52,158 bases of DNA from Lentisphaerota bacterium (GTDB lineage: Bacteria > Verrucomicrobiota > Kiritimatiellia > PWTM01), in assembly GCA_016873715.1 (NCBI GenBank), contig VGWF01000013.1:1-52158 (forward strand), written 5' to 3'. Every line of letters begins with the position of its first letter. Within the stretch, counting starts at the first letter, position 1. Under the pieces are notes generated by a model, which did no database searches, was not told where the DNA came from, and worked only from the letters and a program-made list of their open reading frames with translations. Made by a program: the position numbers and the translations under genes. Below, piece by piece: positions 41,547 to 50,324 of the stretch.

Positions 41547-42986
41547 TCAATCCCTCGGCTTCATCTGCGGGAAGAGGACGACGTCGCGGATGGACTCCTG
41601 CCCGGTGAGGATCATGACGAGGCGGTCGATGCCGACACCCATGCCGCCGGCGGGGGGCATGCCGTACTCGAGGGCCTCGAGGAAGTCCTCGTCGATCCTC
41701 TGCGCCTCACCCGCGGCCTGGTGCTCGAGCCGGCGGCGCTGCTCGACGGGGTCGTTGAGCTCGGAGTAGGCGGGGGCGACCTCCTTGCCGTCGATGACCA
41801 GCTCGAAGACGTCGACGCAGGACGGATCGTCCGCGCAGCGCTTCGCCAGCGGGATCAGCTGGGCCGGCACGCGCAGGACGAAGGTCGGGTTGCGGAGCGA
41901 CTTCTCGACGAGCTTCTCGTAGACCTCGTGCGTGATCTCGAGCTTGCCCCACGCGGGGTCGACCTCGAGGCCGAGCGCGGCGGCCTTGGCGCGCGCGGCG
42001 GGGACGTCGAGCGCGTCCCAGTCGGCGCCGGCGGTCTCGCGGACGAGTTCCGCGTAGGTCGCCTCGCGCCACGGCGGGGTCAGGTCGACCGGCCGCTCCG
42101 CGGTGCCGACCCGGAGCGTGCCCATCACGTCCTGCGCGACGGTGACGATGAGGTCTTGGATCAGGGCCTTCATCGAGCGGACGTCGCCGTAGGCCTCGTA
42201 GATCTCGAGCATCGTGAACTCGGGATTGTGCGAGCGGTCGAGCCCCTCGTTGCGGAAGTTGCGGTTCAGCTCGAAGACCTTGTCCATGCCGCCGACCATC
42301 AGCCGCTTGAGGTAGAGCTCCGGCGCGATCCGGAGGAACATCGGGCAGTTGAGCGCGTTGTAGAAGGTCTCGAACGGCCGGGCCGCGGCGCCTCCGGCGA
42401 CCGGCTGCATCATCGGCGTCTCGACCTCCTCGAAGCCGCGGCCGGCGAGGAAGGCGCGGATGCCGCGGACGATGGCGGCGCGGCGGCGGAAGACGGAGCA
42501 GACGTCCGGGTTGGCGATGAGGTCGAGGTAGCGCTTGCGGTAGCGCAGTTCGACGTCGGTCAGACCGTGCCACTTCTCCGGCGGAACCTGGAGGGCCTTG
42601 CCGAGGAGGGTCCACGAGGTGACCTTGAGCGTCGGCTCGCCGGTGCGGGTGGTGAAGCACTCGCCCTCGACGCCGACGTGGTCGCCGAGGTCGACGAACC
42701 GGAACGCGTCGAAGGCGGCCTCGGGCAGGGCGTCCTTCTTGAGGTAGATCTGGAACTTGCCGGAGGCGTCCTGGAGGTGGCCGAAGACGCTCTTGCCCAT
42801 GTCCCGCTTGGCGATCAGGCGTCCGGCGGCGCGCACGGCCTTCCCCTCGGCGAAGGCGGCGCGGACGTCCGCGAGCCGGCCGTCGCGCGCGAAGGCCTGC
42901 CCGTACGGCGCGATGCCGCGCGACTCGAGCTCCCTGAGGTTCGCGAGCCGCTGCTGCCGGTACTCGTTGTCGAGATGGGAATCCAT
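41547..42986 (-). CDS. lysS: Lysyl-tRNA synthetase, class II
   Basis: 479 residues. The N-terminal OB-fold anticodon-binding domain (AAGRLIAKRDMGKSVFGHLQDASGKFQIYL) precedes the class II core: motif 1 region IRAFLAGRGFEEVETPMMQPVAGGAAARPF, motif 2 FELNRNFRNEGLDRSHNPEFTMLE, and motif 3 GMPPAGGMGVGIDRLVMILTGQESIRDVVLFP. It attaches lysine to tRNA-Lys. The gene is intact and of normal length. It starts the operon with the Lol genes and is divergent from the DAHP synthase gene. Confidence 0.98.
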   Translation of the reverse strand: MDSHLDNEYRQQRLANLRELESRGIAPYGQAFARDGRLADVRAAFAEGKAVRAAGRLIAKRDMGKSVFGHLQDASGKFQIYLKKDALPEAAFDAFRFVDLGDHVGVEGECFTTRTGEPTLKVTSWTLLGKALQVPPEKWHGLTDVELRYRKRYLDLIANPDVCSVFRRRAAIVRGIRAFLAGRGFEEVETPMMQPVAGGAAARPFETFYNALNCPMFLRIAPELYLKRLMVGGMDKVFELNRNFRNEGLDRSHNPEFTMLEIYEAYGDVRSMKALIQDLIVTVAQDVMGTLRVGTAERPVDLTPPWREATYAELVRETAGADWDALDVPAARAKAAALGLEVDPAWGKLEITHEVYEKLVEKSLRNPTFVLRVPAQLIPLAKRCADDPSCVDVFELVIDGKEVAPAYSELNDPVEQRRRLEHQAAGEAQRIDEDFLEALEYGMPPAGGMGVGIDRLVMILTGQESIRDVVLFPQMKPRD

Positions 42987-43126
42987 GGAATCTCCCGGGG
43001 AATCCGCGGGAGCCTACGGGCGGCCCCGGGGCAAGTCAATCCCGCGGCCTCCCGTCCCCGCTCCGCGGCCACCCCGGGGGCGATCCGGAACGATCGACCG
43101 GGCCTGGCCGGGGATCCGGGGCCGTC

Positions 43127-43155
43127 TTTGCGTTTCCCGCCGCGCATCGTATGAT
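43127..43155 (+). promoter_or_regulatory. Probable promoter of the DAHP synthase gene
   Basis: TTTGCG (43127-43132), 17-bp spacer, TATGAT (43150-43155, five of six -10 bases). It lies about 40 bases before the ATG, in the 210-base gap between the divergent lysS and DAHP synthase genes. The -35 is a weak match; the call rests on the -10 and the spacing. Confidence 0.5.
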
Positions 43156-43196
43156 GTGCCTTCGGGGCCGGCGCGGAGGGCCCGGGGGGTGTTCCC

Positions 43197-44216
43197 ATGA
43201 TCATCGTGATGCGGCAGGGCGCGTCGAAGCGCGAAATCGAGGCGGTCGAGCAGGAGATCCGCCGGTACGGGTACACGCCCCACCCGATCGTCGGCGTCGA
43301 GCGCACCGTGATCGGCGCGATCGGCGACGACCGCGGCAAGGAACGGCTGCAGGCGCTGGAGACGACGGACGGCGTCGAGCGGGTCATCCGCATCCTGAAG
43401 CCGTACAAGCTCGCGGGCCGCGAACTCCACAAGGAGAAGAGCCGCGTCGAGGTCGCGCCGGGCGTCGTCTTCGGCGGGAAGCGGATCCCGGTCGTCGCCG
43501 GTCCGTGCTCGGTCGAGGGGCTCGACATGATCTGCGCGACGGCGGAGGCGGTGAAGGCCGGCGGCGCGACGGTGCTGCGCGGCGGGGCCTACAAGCCGCG
43601 CTCGTCGCCGTACGCGTTCCAGGGTCTCGCGGAGGACGGCCTGAAGATGCTCGCCGAGGCGCGGGCGCGCACGGGGCTCCCGATCGACACCGAGGTCATG
43701 AGCGAGACGCTCGTCGAGAAGGTCGCCCAGTACGCCGACATCATCCAGATCGGCGCGCGCAACATGCAGAACTTCGACCTGCTCAAGGTCGTCGGGCAGA
43801 CGCGCAAGCCCGTCCTCCTCAAGCGCGGCCTCGCCAGCACGATCGCCGAGTGGCTGATGGCGGCCGAGTACATCATGTCGCAGGGCAACCCGAACGTGAT
43901 CCTGTGCGAGCGCGGCATCCGGACGTTCGAGACGGCGACACGCAACACGCTCGACCTGAGCGCGGTCACGGTGCTCAAGCGCGAAACGCACCTGCCGGTC
44001 GTTGTCGACCCAAGCCACGGCACCGGCGTGGCGGAATACGTCGCGGACATGGCGCTCGCCGGCATCGCGGCGGGGGCGGACGGCATCATGATCGAGGTCC
44101 ACCCGAACCCGCACGAGGCGTGGTCCGACGGCGCCCAGTCGCTGACGCCGGCCCGCTTCGCGGAGACGGTCGCGAAGATGCGCGCCGTCGCCACCGCCGT
44201 CGGGCGGGAGATCTGA
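43197..44216 (+). CDS. aroF: 3-deoxy-7-phosphoheptulonate synthase (DAHP synthase, type I-beta)
   Basis: 339 residues. It condenses phosphoenolpyruvate and erythrose 4-phosphate in the first step of aromatic amino acid synthesis. The N-terminal 70 residues ([30 protein letters not shown]) form the ferredoxin-like regulatory domain seen in Thermotoga-type enzymes. The barrel has [48 protein letters not shown] and [10 protein letters not shown]. Such N-terminal domains mediate feedback control by Tyr or Phe. Stands alone as a transcription unit. Confidence 0.97.
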   Translation: MIIVMRQGASKREIEAVEQEIRRYGYTPHPIVGVERTVIGAIGDDRGKERLQALETTDGVERVIRILKPYKLAGRELHKEKSRVEVAPGVVFGGKRIPVVAGPCSVEGLDMICATAEAVKAGGATVLRGGAYKPRSSPYAFQGLAEDGLKMLAEARARTGLPIDTEVMSETLVEKVAQYADIIQIGARNMQNFDLLKVVGQTRKPVLLKRGLASTIAEWLMAAEYIMSQGNPNVILCERGIRTFETATRNTLDLSAVTVLKRETHLPVVVDPSHGTGVAEYVADMALAGIAAGADGIMIEVHPNPHEAWSDGAQSLTPARFAETVAKMRAVATAVGREI

Positions 44217-44229
44217 GCCGGGGACGGGC

Positions 44230-44440
44230 GCTGGGCGCTGGGTTCTGGCTCTGGGTTCTGGGTGCTGGGTGCTGGCTCTGGGTTCTGGGTGCTGGGTGCT
44301 GGGTTCTGGGTTCTGGGTTCTGGGCTCTGGGTGCTGGGCGCTGGGTTCTGGCTCTGGGCTCTGGGCTCTGGGTTCTGGCTCTGGGTTCTGGGTGCTGGGT
44401 GCTGGGTTCTGGGTTCTGGGCTCTGGGTGCTGGGTGCTGG
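44230..44440 (+). repeat. Heptamer minisatellite KCTGGGY with G-quadruplex potential
   Basis: About 31 units of 7 nt, almost all TCTGGGT, GCTGGGT, TCTGGGC or GCTGGGC, with occasional 6-nt units (TCTGGC or GCTGGC). The plus strand therefore carries long runs of GGG spaced by four bases, the classical G-quadruplex pattern, and almost no A. It begins 13 bases after the DAHP synthase stop and ends about 170 bases before the next start. It is the longest heptamer locus in the window. Confidence 0.92.
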
Positions 44441-44501
44441 TGTCTTGCATCGACGGCGCGCACCGCGGAGCCTGGGCGGGCCCTGCCAAACTTCCACAAT
44501 T

Positions 44502-44530
44502 CGTGCGGAATCGTCCATCGATTCTGCACG
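44502..44530. promoter_or_regulatory. 29-nt dyad upstream of the Gfo/Idh/MocA gene
   Basis: CGTGCGGAATCG (44502-44513) and CGATTCTGCACG (44519-44530) are inverted repeats with 11 of 12 positions paired and a TCCAT centre. It lies 80 bases before the gene start in a relatively A/T-rich stretch. Size and position fit a repressor operator or a strong hairpin; no T-run follows, so a terminator for the upstream gene is less likely. Confidence 0.55.
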
Positions 44531-44610
44531 CTCATCCATTGCCCCCGCCCCGGGGCTGGCCTAGGGTGGCTCCCATGCCCGCGCTCCGGCGCGGCGGAAG
44601 GAGTGCGCGG

Positions 44611-45936
44611 ATGCATGTATCGCGACGGGGCGGACGGCGGTTGAGCCGGAGGGCCTTCCTGGGGCGGTCGCTGGCGGCGGGCGGCGCGGCCGCGGCGCCA
44701 TGGATCATCCCCTCCAGCGCCCTCGGCCTCGGCGGCGCGGTCGCGCCGAGCGAGCGGATCGTGCTCGGCGGCATCGGCGTCGGGAATCGCGGGCGGTACG
44801 TCCTGTCGTCGATGCTGGCCGAGAAGGACGTGCAGTTCGTCGCGAACTGCGACGTCCAGCGCTCGCGACGCGAGGCGGTGAAGCGGATGGTCGACGAGCA
44901 CTACGGCACGACCGACTGCGTCCTCTACCGCGACATGTTCGAGCTGCTCGCCCGCCCGGACATCGATGCCGTTCTGATCGCCACCGGCGACCACTGGCAC
45001 GCCCCCGCCTCGCTGCTCGCGGCGCGCGCGGGCAAGGACGTCTACAGCGAGAAGCCCTGCGGCATGACCATCGGCGAGATCCAGGCGCTGGCCGACGGCA
45101 TCCGCCGCCTCGGCCGCGTCTACCAGGCCGGCACGCAGCGGCGCAGCCTCGCCAATTTCCAGTACGCGGCGGGCCTGGCCCTGGGCGGGAAGCTCGGCCG
45201 GCTGCACACGCTGCACGCCTCGGTCTACGTCCCCCGCATGAGCTTCGACTGGCTCCCCGCCGAGCCCGAGCCGCCGAAGGAGGAATGCGACTGGGACCGC
45301 TGGCTCGGTCCCTCGCCGTGGAGGCCCTACAACTCGCGCTACGTCTCCGGCGGCTGGCGCGGCCACCACGACTTCGAGGCCGGAGGCAACTTCCTCGACT
45401 GGGGCGCTCACACCGTCGACCTCTGCCAGTGGGCGAACGGCTCCGACGCCACGATGCCCGTCGAGTACGAGCCGACGCCGACCGCCCTCGTCGCCCGTTA
45501 TGCGAACGGCGTGAAGCTCGTCTGCGACTACCTGCCCGACGCCTTCGGCAACCGCGCGCCGCAGTACCGCACCTCGACCGGCACCTGCCCGGTCCGCTAC
45601 GAGGGCTCCGAGGGCTGGGTCGAAACCGGCGACAACGGCGAACTGGTGCTCTCCGACAGCCTGCAGCGCACCCTCGGCCGCGCCTTCGCGCGCCCCGGGA
45701 CCAGCGCCGCGGGCCACGGCCGCAACTTCTTCGATTGCGTCCGCTCCCGCGCGCAGCCCGTCTGCAATCCGGATGTCATGCGCCGCTCGCACATCGCCTG
45801 CCTCGCCGCCGCCCTGGCCTGGCAGCTCGGCCGGCCGATGAAGCTCGATCCGGCGAAGGAGGAGTTCGTCGGCGACGACGAAGCCAACCGCATGCGCGCC
45901 CGCGTGGTGCGCGAACCCTGGTCGCTCCACCTGTGA
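44611..45936 (+). CDS. Tat-exported Gfo/Idh/MocA-family oxidoreductase
   Basis: 441 residues. Twin-arginine leader LSRRAFLGRSLAAGG, then a Rossmann domain (IVLGGIGVGNRGRYVLSSML, VANCDVQRSR, DAVLIATGDHWHAPASLLAARAGKDVYSEKPCGMTIGEI) and the C-terminal substrate domain (GGWRGHHDFEAGGNFLDWGAHTVDLCQWA). EKP carries the catalytic Lys. Exported members of this family, common in PVC and Bacteroidetes, oxidise or rearrange sugars in the periplasm with tightly bound NAD(P). Start at ATG 44611 because GGAAGGAG lies 7 bases upstream; an ATG at 44575 is also in frame. The next gene follows after 8 bases. Confidence 0.94.
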   Translation: MHVSRRGGRRLSRRAFLGRSLAAGGAAAAPWIIPSSALGLGGAVAPSERIVLGGIGVGNRGRYVLSSMLAEKDVQFVANCDVQRSRREAVKRMVDEHYGTTDCVLYRDMFELLARPDIDAVLIATGDHWHAPASLLAARAGKDVYSEKPCGMTIGEIQALADGIRRLGRVYQAGTQRRSLANFQYAAGLALGGKLGRLHTLHASVYVPRMSFDWLPAEPEPPKEECDWDRWLGPSPWRPYNSRYVSGGWRGHHDFEAGGNFLDWGAHTVDLCQWANGSDATMPVEYEPTPTALVARYANGVKLVCDYLPDAFGNRAPQYRTSTGTCPVRYEGSEGWVETGDNGELVLSDSLQRTLGRAFARPGTSAAGHGRNFFDCVRSRAQPVCNPDVMRRSHIACLAAALAWQLGRPMKLDPAKEEFVGDDEANRMRARVVREPWSLHL

Positions 45937-45944
45937 GGCCCGCG

Positions 45945-48452
45945 ATGACGACACGATTCCCGACCGCCGCCGCCCTGACCGCGCTGTTCACCGCCACCGC
46001 CCTCGGCACGGGGAACCCCCGGGCCCCGCGCGACCTCCTCGCCGCGTTGAACTCGTCGACCAGCCTTCACGAGCGCGCCCGCGCCTGCCAGCAACTCGGC
46101 TCGCTCGGCACCGCGGAAGCCGTCCCCGCGCTCGCGGCGCTGCTGTCCGACCCGGTCCTCGCCGCCTACGCCCGCCAGGGCCTCGAGGGCATCCCCGGCC
46201 CGGAGCCGGCCGCCGCCCTGCGCGCCGCCCTCGCCACCCTGAAGGGCGACCGCCTCCTCGGCGCGATCGACTCGCTCGGCTCGCTGCGCGACCCGAAGGC
46301 GGTCGCCGACCTCGAGCGCATCGCCGGCGGAACCGATCCGGCCGCCACCCGCTCCGCCCTGCGGTCGCTGGGCCGCATCGGATCCCCGGCGGCCGCCGAC
46401 GCCCTGAAGCGCGTCATGACGTCCGCGACCGATGCAACGCGCGCGGACGCGGCGTCGGCGATGCTGCTGGCCGCCGACGCGATGAGGCGGGAGGGGCGCG
46501 CCGGGGAGGCCGCCGCGCTGTGCGACGCCGTGCGGACCGCGGGCGTGCCGGACGGGCTCCGGGCGGCCGCCGTGCGCGGCGCCCTCGTCGCCCGCGGGCC
46601 CGCCGCCGCGCCGCTGTTCGCCGACCTCGTGAAGTCCGCCGACCGGCACGTCCGCCACGCCGCGCTGCTGGCGGTCCGCGAGATCCCGTCCGACGCCCTG
46701 GCCGACGCCCTGCGCGAGTCGCTGGCCGCCGCGGCGCCGGATCTCCGCGCGCACCTGGTTCTCGCGATGTCCGGCTGCCGCAACGACCGCACGATGCCGG
46801 CGATCCGCGCCGCGGTGGCGGACCCGGACGCGGGCGTCCGCCTCGCCGCGCTCACCGTTCTCGCGCGGGCCGGCGCGTCGGCGGAGGACGCCGGAGCCCT
46901 GGCCGCCGCCCTGCAGCGCGACGGTCCGGCGGAGGAACACGCCCTCGCCGCCGAGGGGCTCGGTCGAATGCCCGGCCCGGAGGTCGATGCGCTCGTGCTG
47001 AAGGCCGTCGCCGGGGCCGCCGCGGCGGACGCCCGGGTGCGGCTGATCCAGGTGGCCGGCGCGCGGGCGCCCGCCTCCGCCGCCGGCGTGTTGATGCCGT
47101 GCGCGGCCGACGCCGACGAGCGCGTCGCCGTCGCCGCGCTGCGCGCGCTGAAGGGCCTCGCGGCATCCGCGGACCTCCCCGCGCTGATCGAGCGCACGAA
47201 AGCGGCCGGGAGCGCGGCGGTCCGCGCCGCCGCCGAGGGCGCGGTGCACGGCGTTTGCCTGCGGACCGGCGCGGGGGCGGATGCGGTCCTCCGCGAGTGG
47301 TCGCCGGCGGCCACGGCGGCCGACAAGGCCTCGTGGATCCGGATCCTCGGCGCGCTGGGCCACGCGCCGGCGCTGCCGGCGATCCGCTCGGCGGCGGCCG
47401 ACGCCGACGAACCGGTGGCGGTCTGCGCGCTCGAGCAGCTCGGCCGCTGGCCGGATCCCGCCCCGATGACGGACCTTCTCGCCGCGATCGATGCGTCCGC
47501 CACGCCGAAACGGCGCGCGATCGCGCTGGCGTCGGCGGCGAGCGTGGCCGGCGCCGCGGCGGAGGCGGGGCGAAGCGCGGACCCCGACCTCTCGGCCTGG
47601 TTCCGGCGGCTGGTCGCCGCCGCGCGCGATGCCGGCGAGAAGCGCCTCGTGCTGTCCGGGCTCGGCCGCTGGGCTTCCGCGGAGGGCCTGCGGCTCCTTT
47701 CGCCGTACCTGGCCGATCCGGAGGTCGCCGCCGAGGCGGCGTGGGCGGTGGTGAACCTGCCCTCCGCGATCGAGGCGCCGGCGGACCTGGGCGCGCTGCG
47801 CGACGCGCTCGGGGCGGTCGCGAAGTCCAAGCTCCCGGCCGACGTCCGGGGCAAGGCGTCGTCGCGGCTGCGCAACCTGCCCAAGCCGCCGGCCGCCCTG
47901 CCGCTCTTCGACGGACGCAGCCTCGCCGGATGGGAGGGCGCGACGAACGTCTGGCGCGTACGCGACGGCGCGATCGTCGGCGGATCGCTGGCCGGCAACC
48001 CGCGCAACGAGTTCCTCGCGGCGGACCGTCCCTTCACGAACTTCGTCCTCCGCCTCGAGTACCGGCTCGAAGGCACGGAGGGCTTCGTCAACGGCGGCGT
48101 CCAGTTCCGCAGCGAGCGCATCGCGCAACCGCCGAACGAGATGAGGGGCTACCAGGCCGACATCGGCGCGGGCCACTCGGGCTGCCTCTACGACGAGTCG
48201 CGCCGCAACCGCTTCCTCGCCCGCGCGGCAGACGGGCAGATCCGCCGGCTGGAGAGGCCCGGCGACTGGAACCGGCTCGAGCTTCGCTGCGAGGGATCCC
48301 GCATCCGGATCGCGCTCAACGGCGAGCCGACGGTGGACGTTGTCGAGGGCGACGCCTCGATCCCGGCCCACGGGCGGATCGCGCTGCAAATCCACGGGAA
48401 CTGCAAGGCCGAGATCTCGTTCCGGAACCTGTCGATCGTCCCGCTCCCCTGA
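45945..48452 (+). CDS. Exported HEAT-repeat protein with C-terminal DUF1080 (3-keto-glycoside hydrolase-type) domain
   Basis: 835 residues. A signal peptide is followed by about 600 residues of HEAT-like helical pairs (LGSLGTAEAVPALAALLSDP, IDSLGSLRDPKAVADLERIA, LGRIGSPAAADALKRVM and similar), and then a DUF1080 domain from about residue 645 (LPLFDGRSLAGWEGATNVWRVRDGAIVGG, GGVQFRSERIAQP, GYQADIGAGHSGCLYDES, GDWNRLELRCEG). DUF1080 members include 3-keto-disaccharide hydrolases that act after an oxidoreductase makes the 3-keto sugar. The adjacent Gfo/Idh/MocA gene could supply that step, with the HEAT part as a scaffold (inference). Confidence 0.88.
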   Translation: MTTRFPTAAALTALFTATALGTGNPRAPRDLLAALNSSTSLHERARACQQLGSLGTAEAVPALAALLSDPVLAAYARQGLEGIPGPEPAAALRAALATLKGDRLLGAIDSLGSLRDPKAVADLERIAGGTDPAATRSALRSLGRIGSPAAADALKRVMTSATDATRADAASAMLLAADAMRREGRAGEAAALCDAVRTAGVPDGLRAAAVRGALVARGPAAAPLFADLVKSADRHVRHAALLAVREIPSDALADALRESLAAAAPDLRAHLVLAMSGCRNDRTMPAIRAAVADPDAGVRLAALTVLARAGASAEDAGALAAALQRDGPAEEHALAAEGLGRMPGPEVDALVLKAVAGAAAADARVRLIQVAGARAPASAAGVLMPCAADADERVAVAALRALKGLAASADLPALIERTKAAGSAAVRAAAEGAVHGVCLRTGAGADAVLREWSPAATAADKASWIRILGALGHAPALPAIRSAAADADEPVAVCALEQLGRWPDPAPMTDLLAAIDASATPKRRAIALASAASVAGAAAEAGRSADPDLSAWFRRLVAAARDAGEKRLVLSGLGRWASAEGLRLLSPYLADPEVAAEAAWAVVNLPSAIEAPADLGALRDALGAVAKSKLPADVRGKASSRLRNLPKPPAALPLFDGRSLAGWEGATNVWRVRDGAIVGGSLAGNPRNEFLAADRPFTNFVLRLEYRLEGTEGFVNGGVQFRSERIAQPPNEMRGYQADIGAGHSGCLYDESRRNRFLARAADGQIRRLERPGDWNRLELRCEGSRIRIALNGEPTVDVVEGDASIPAHGRIALQIHGNCKAEISFRNLSIVPLP

Positions 48453-48541
48453 GGCAGAGGCAAGATCCCGGCTGACGCGCGAATGTTGACCTGCTATCCT
48501 TTTGCCCGCAGGCGCGCCGTCCGGGCGCGGGGGAGGATGCC

Positions 48542-49294
48542 ATGATCGTCCGGGTGCTGGGGGACAAGGTCCGGCTGGGCCAGGCGGCGGCGAAGGCGGG
48601 GGCGTCCGCCATCCGCAAGGCGATCTCCGAACGGGGGCGCGCGCGCATCATCGTGGCCACGGGGGCCTCGCAATTCGAGTTCCTCGACGCGCTCGTGAAG
48701 ACGCCCGGCATCGACTGGTCGAAGGTGGAGATGTTCCACCTCGACGAGTACGCCGGGCTGCCGGTCACCCATCCCGCGAGCTTCCGGCGCTACCTGCTGG
48801 ACCGGCTGATCCGGCCGACGGGCATCGCGAAGGCCCATCTGATCGACGGCGAGGGCGACCTCCCGACGGTCTGCCGCGAGACGGGCCGCGCGCTGAACGA
48901 GGCGCCGATCGACGTCGCCTTCGTCGGCATCGGCGAGAACGGTCACCTGGCCTTCAACGATCCGCCCGCCGATTTCCAGACGCAGGAAGCCTACCTCGTC
49001 GTCAACCTCGACGAGGCGTGCCGCATGCAGCAGGTCGGCGAGGGATGGTACGCCTCGCTCGCCGAGGTTCCGACCCAGGCGATCTCGATGTCGATCGCCC
49101 AGATCCTCAAGGCGAGGAAGATCCTCTGCATCGTGCCCGACGCCCGCAAGGCGCGGGCCGTCCGCAGCTGCTTCGAGGGCGCGATCACGCCGACGGCGCC
49201 GGCGTCGGCCCTGCGGAAGCACGGGGACGTCGAGGTCTTCCTCGACCCCGATTCCGCCGCGCAACTGCAGCGGACGAGGATCGTGCGCGAGTAG
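48542..49294 (+). CDS. nagB: Glucosamine-6-phosphate deaminase
   Basis: 250 residues. Converts glucosamine 6-phosphate to fructose 6-phosphate and ammonia. Motifs: [16 protein letters not shown] (phosphate-binding loop), [22 protein letters not shown] (catalytic Asp and neighbours) and [17 protein letters not shown] with the ring-opening His. Length is slightly short of E. coli NagB (266), lacking part of the allosteric tail. A CTGACG-17-TATCCT pair about 50 bases upstream could be its promoter (weak). First gene of a probable nagB-nagA-transporter operon. Confidence 0.95.
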   Translation: MIVRVLGDKVRLGQAAAKAGASAIRKAISERGRARIIVATGASQFEFLDALVKTPGIDWSKVEMFHLDEYAGLPVTHPASFRRYLLDRLIRPTGIAKAHLIDGEGDLPTVCRETGRALNEAPIDVAFVGIGENGHLAFNDPPADFQTQEAYLVVNLDEACRMQQVGEGWYASLAEVPTQAISMSIAQILKARKILCIVPDARKARAVRSCFEGAITPTAPASALRKHGDVEVFLDPDSAAQLQRTRIVRE

Positions 49295-49310
49295 GGCCGC
49301 CCGGCGCGCC

Positions 49311-50297
49311 ATGATCGTCCACGGTCCAGGCTTCTTCGATCTCCAGGTCAACGGCTTTGCGGGCGTGGACTTCAACGACCCGGCCGTGACGCCCGGCGAC
49401 GTCCGGCGCGCCGCCGACGCGCTGCGGACCACGGGCGTCACGCGGTTCCTTGCGACGCTGATCACCGGGCCGCTGGACGACTTCGCCCGGTGCGCACGCG
49501 CGATCCTCGACGCCGGCCACCCGGCCATCGCCGGCGTGCACATGGAGGGGCCGTACATCAACCCGAACGACGGCCCGCGCGGCGCGCACCGGAAGGCGCA
49601 CGTGCTCCCGGCGCTGCTGGGCGACTTCCTGCGCCGGCAGGACGCCGCCGGCGGCCGCGTCCGCCTCGTCACGCTGGCGCCCGAGGTGCCGGGCGCGATC
49701 CCGCTGATCGAGGCGCTGGTGCGGACCGGCATCCGCGTCGCCATCGGCCACAGCGCCGCGACGCCGGCCCAGGTCCGCGACGCGATCCGCGCGGGCGCCA
49801 CGCTCTCCACGCATCTCGGCAACGGATGCTCGAACCTCCTGCCGCGGCATCCGAACCTGGTCTGGGAGCAGCTGGCGGCGGACGAGCTGACGGCCTGCCT
49901 GATCGCGGACGGCCACCACCTGCCGCCGGCCACGTTCAAGGCGATGATCCGGGCGAAGACCCCCGCGCGCGCGGTTCTGGTGAGCGACGCCATCGCCGCC
50001 GCGGGCTGCGCGCCAGGCCGCTACCGGCTCGGCGGGGTGTCGGTCGTCCTCGACCACGCCGGCCGCGTGACGGAGCCGGGCGCCGGCCACTTCGCGGGCT
50101 CGGCGCTGACCCTCGATGCGGCCGTTGCGAACGCCGTGCGTTTCGCGGGGATCCCGGTCGCCGAGGCGATGGCGATGGCCTCGACGCGGGCGGCGGCGGC
50201 GGTCGGCCTCGAGCCGCGCGGACGGATCATCGCCGACTGGAACCCGGACGCCCTCGTCCTGACGCTGCGATCGGTGAACGCGGACGGACCCGGGTAG
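49311..50297 (+). CDS. nagA: N-acetylglucosamine-6-phosphate deacetylase, short form
   Basis: 328 residues of the amidohydrolase superfamily. It produces glucosamine 6-phosphate for NagB. PGFFDLQVNGFAGVDFND is the usual start of the barrel; GVHMEGPYINPNDGPRGAH carries a metal-binding Glu, IGHSAATPAQ and STHLGNGCSN the metal His residues, and VLVSDAIAAAG the catalytic Asp. Typical NagA has about 380 residues with an N-terminal beta-sandwich; here that part is almost absent (the protein begins at the barrel). The first metal pair H-x-H is replaced by Q-V-N, as in other NagA. It lies 16 bases after nagB. Confidence 0.92.
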   Translation: MIVHGPGFFDLQVNGFAGVDFNDPAVTPGDVRRAADALRTTGVTRFLATLITGPLDDFARCARAILDAGHPAIAGVHMEGPYINPNDGPRGAHRKAHVLPALLGDFLRRQDAAGGRVRLVTLAPEVPGAIPLIEALVRTGIRVAIGHSAATPAQVRDAIRAGATLSTHLGNGCSNLLPRHPNLVWEQLAADELTACLIADGHHLPPATFKAMIRAKTPARAVLVSDAIAAAGCAPGRYRLGGVSVVLDHAGRVTEPGAGHFAGSALTLDAAVANAVRFAGIPVAEAMAMASTRAAAAVGLEPRGRIIADWNPDALVLTLRSVNADGPG

Positions 50298-50324
50298 GCG
50301 CCCGCCGGACGGAGGTTTCCCCGC

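Noticed and set aside
43589-44539. Minus-strand ORF encoding a PEPRTQNPAPS-type repeat protein
   Set aside because: It is the reverse reading of the heptamer minisatellite and the DAHP synthase gene; there is no start signal or independent support.
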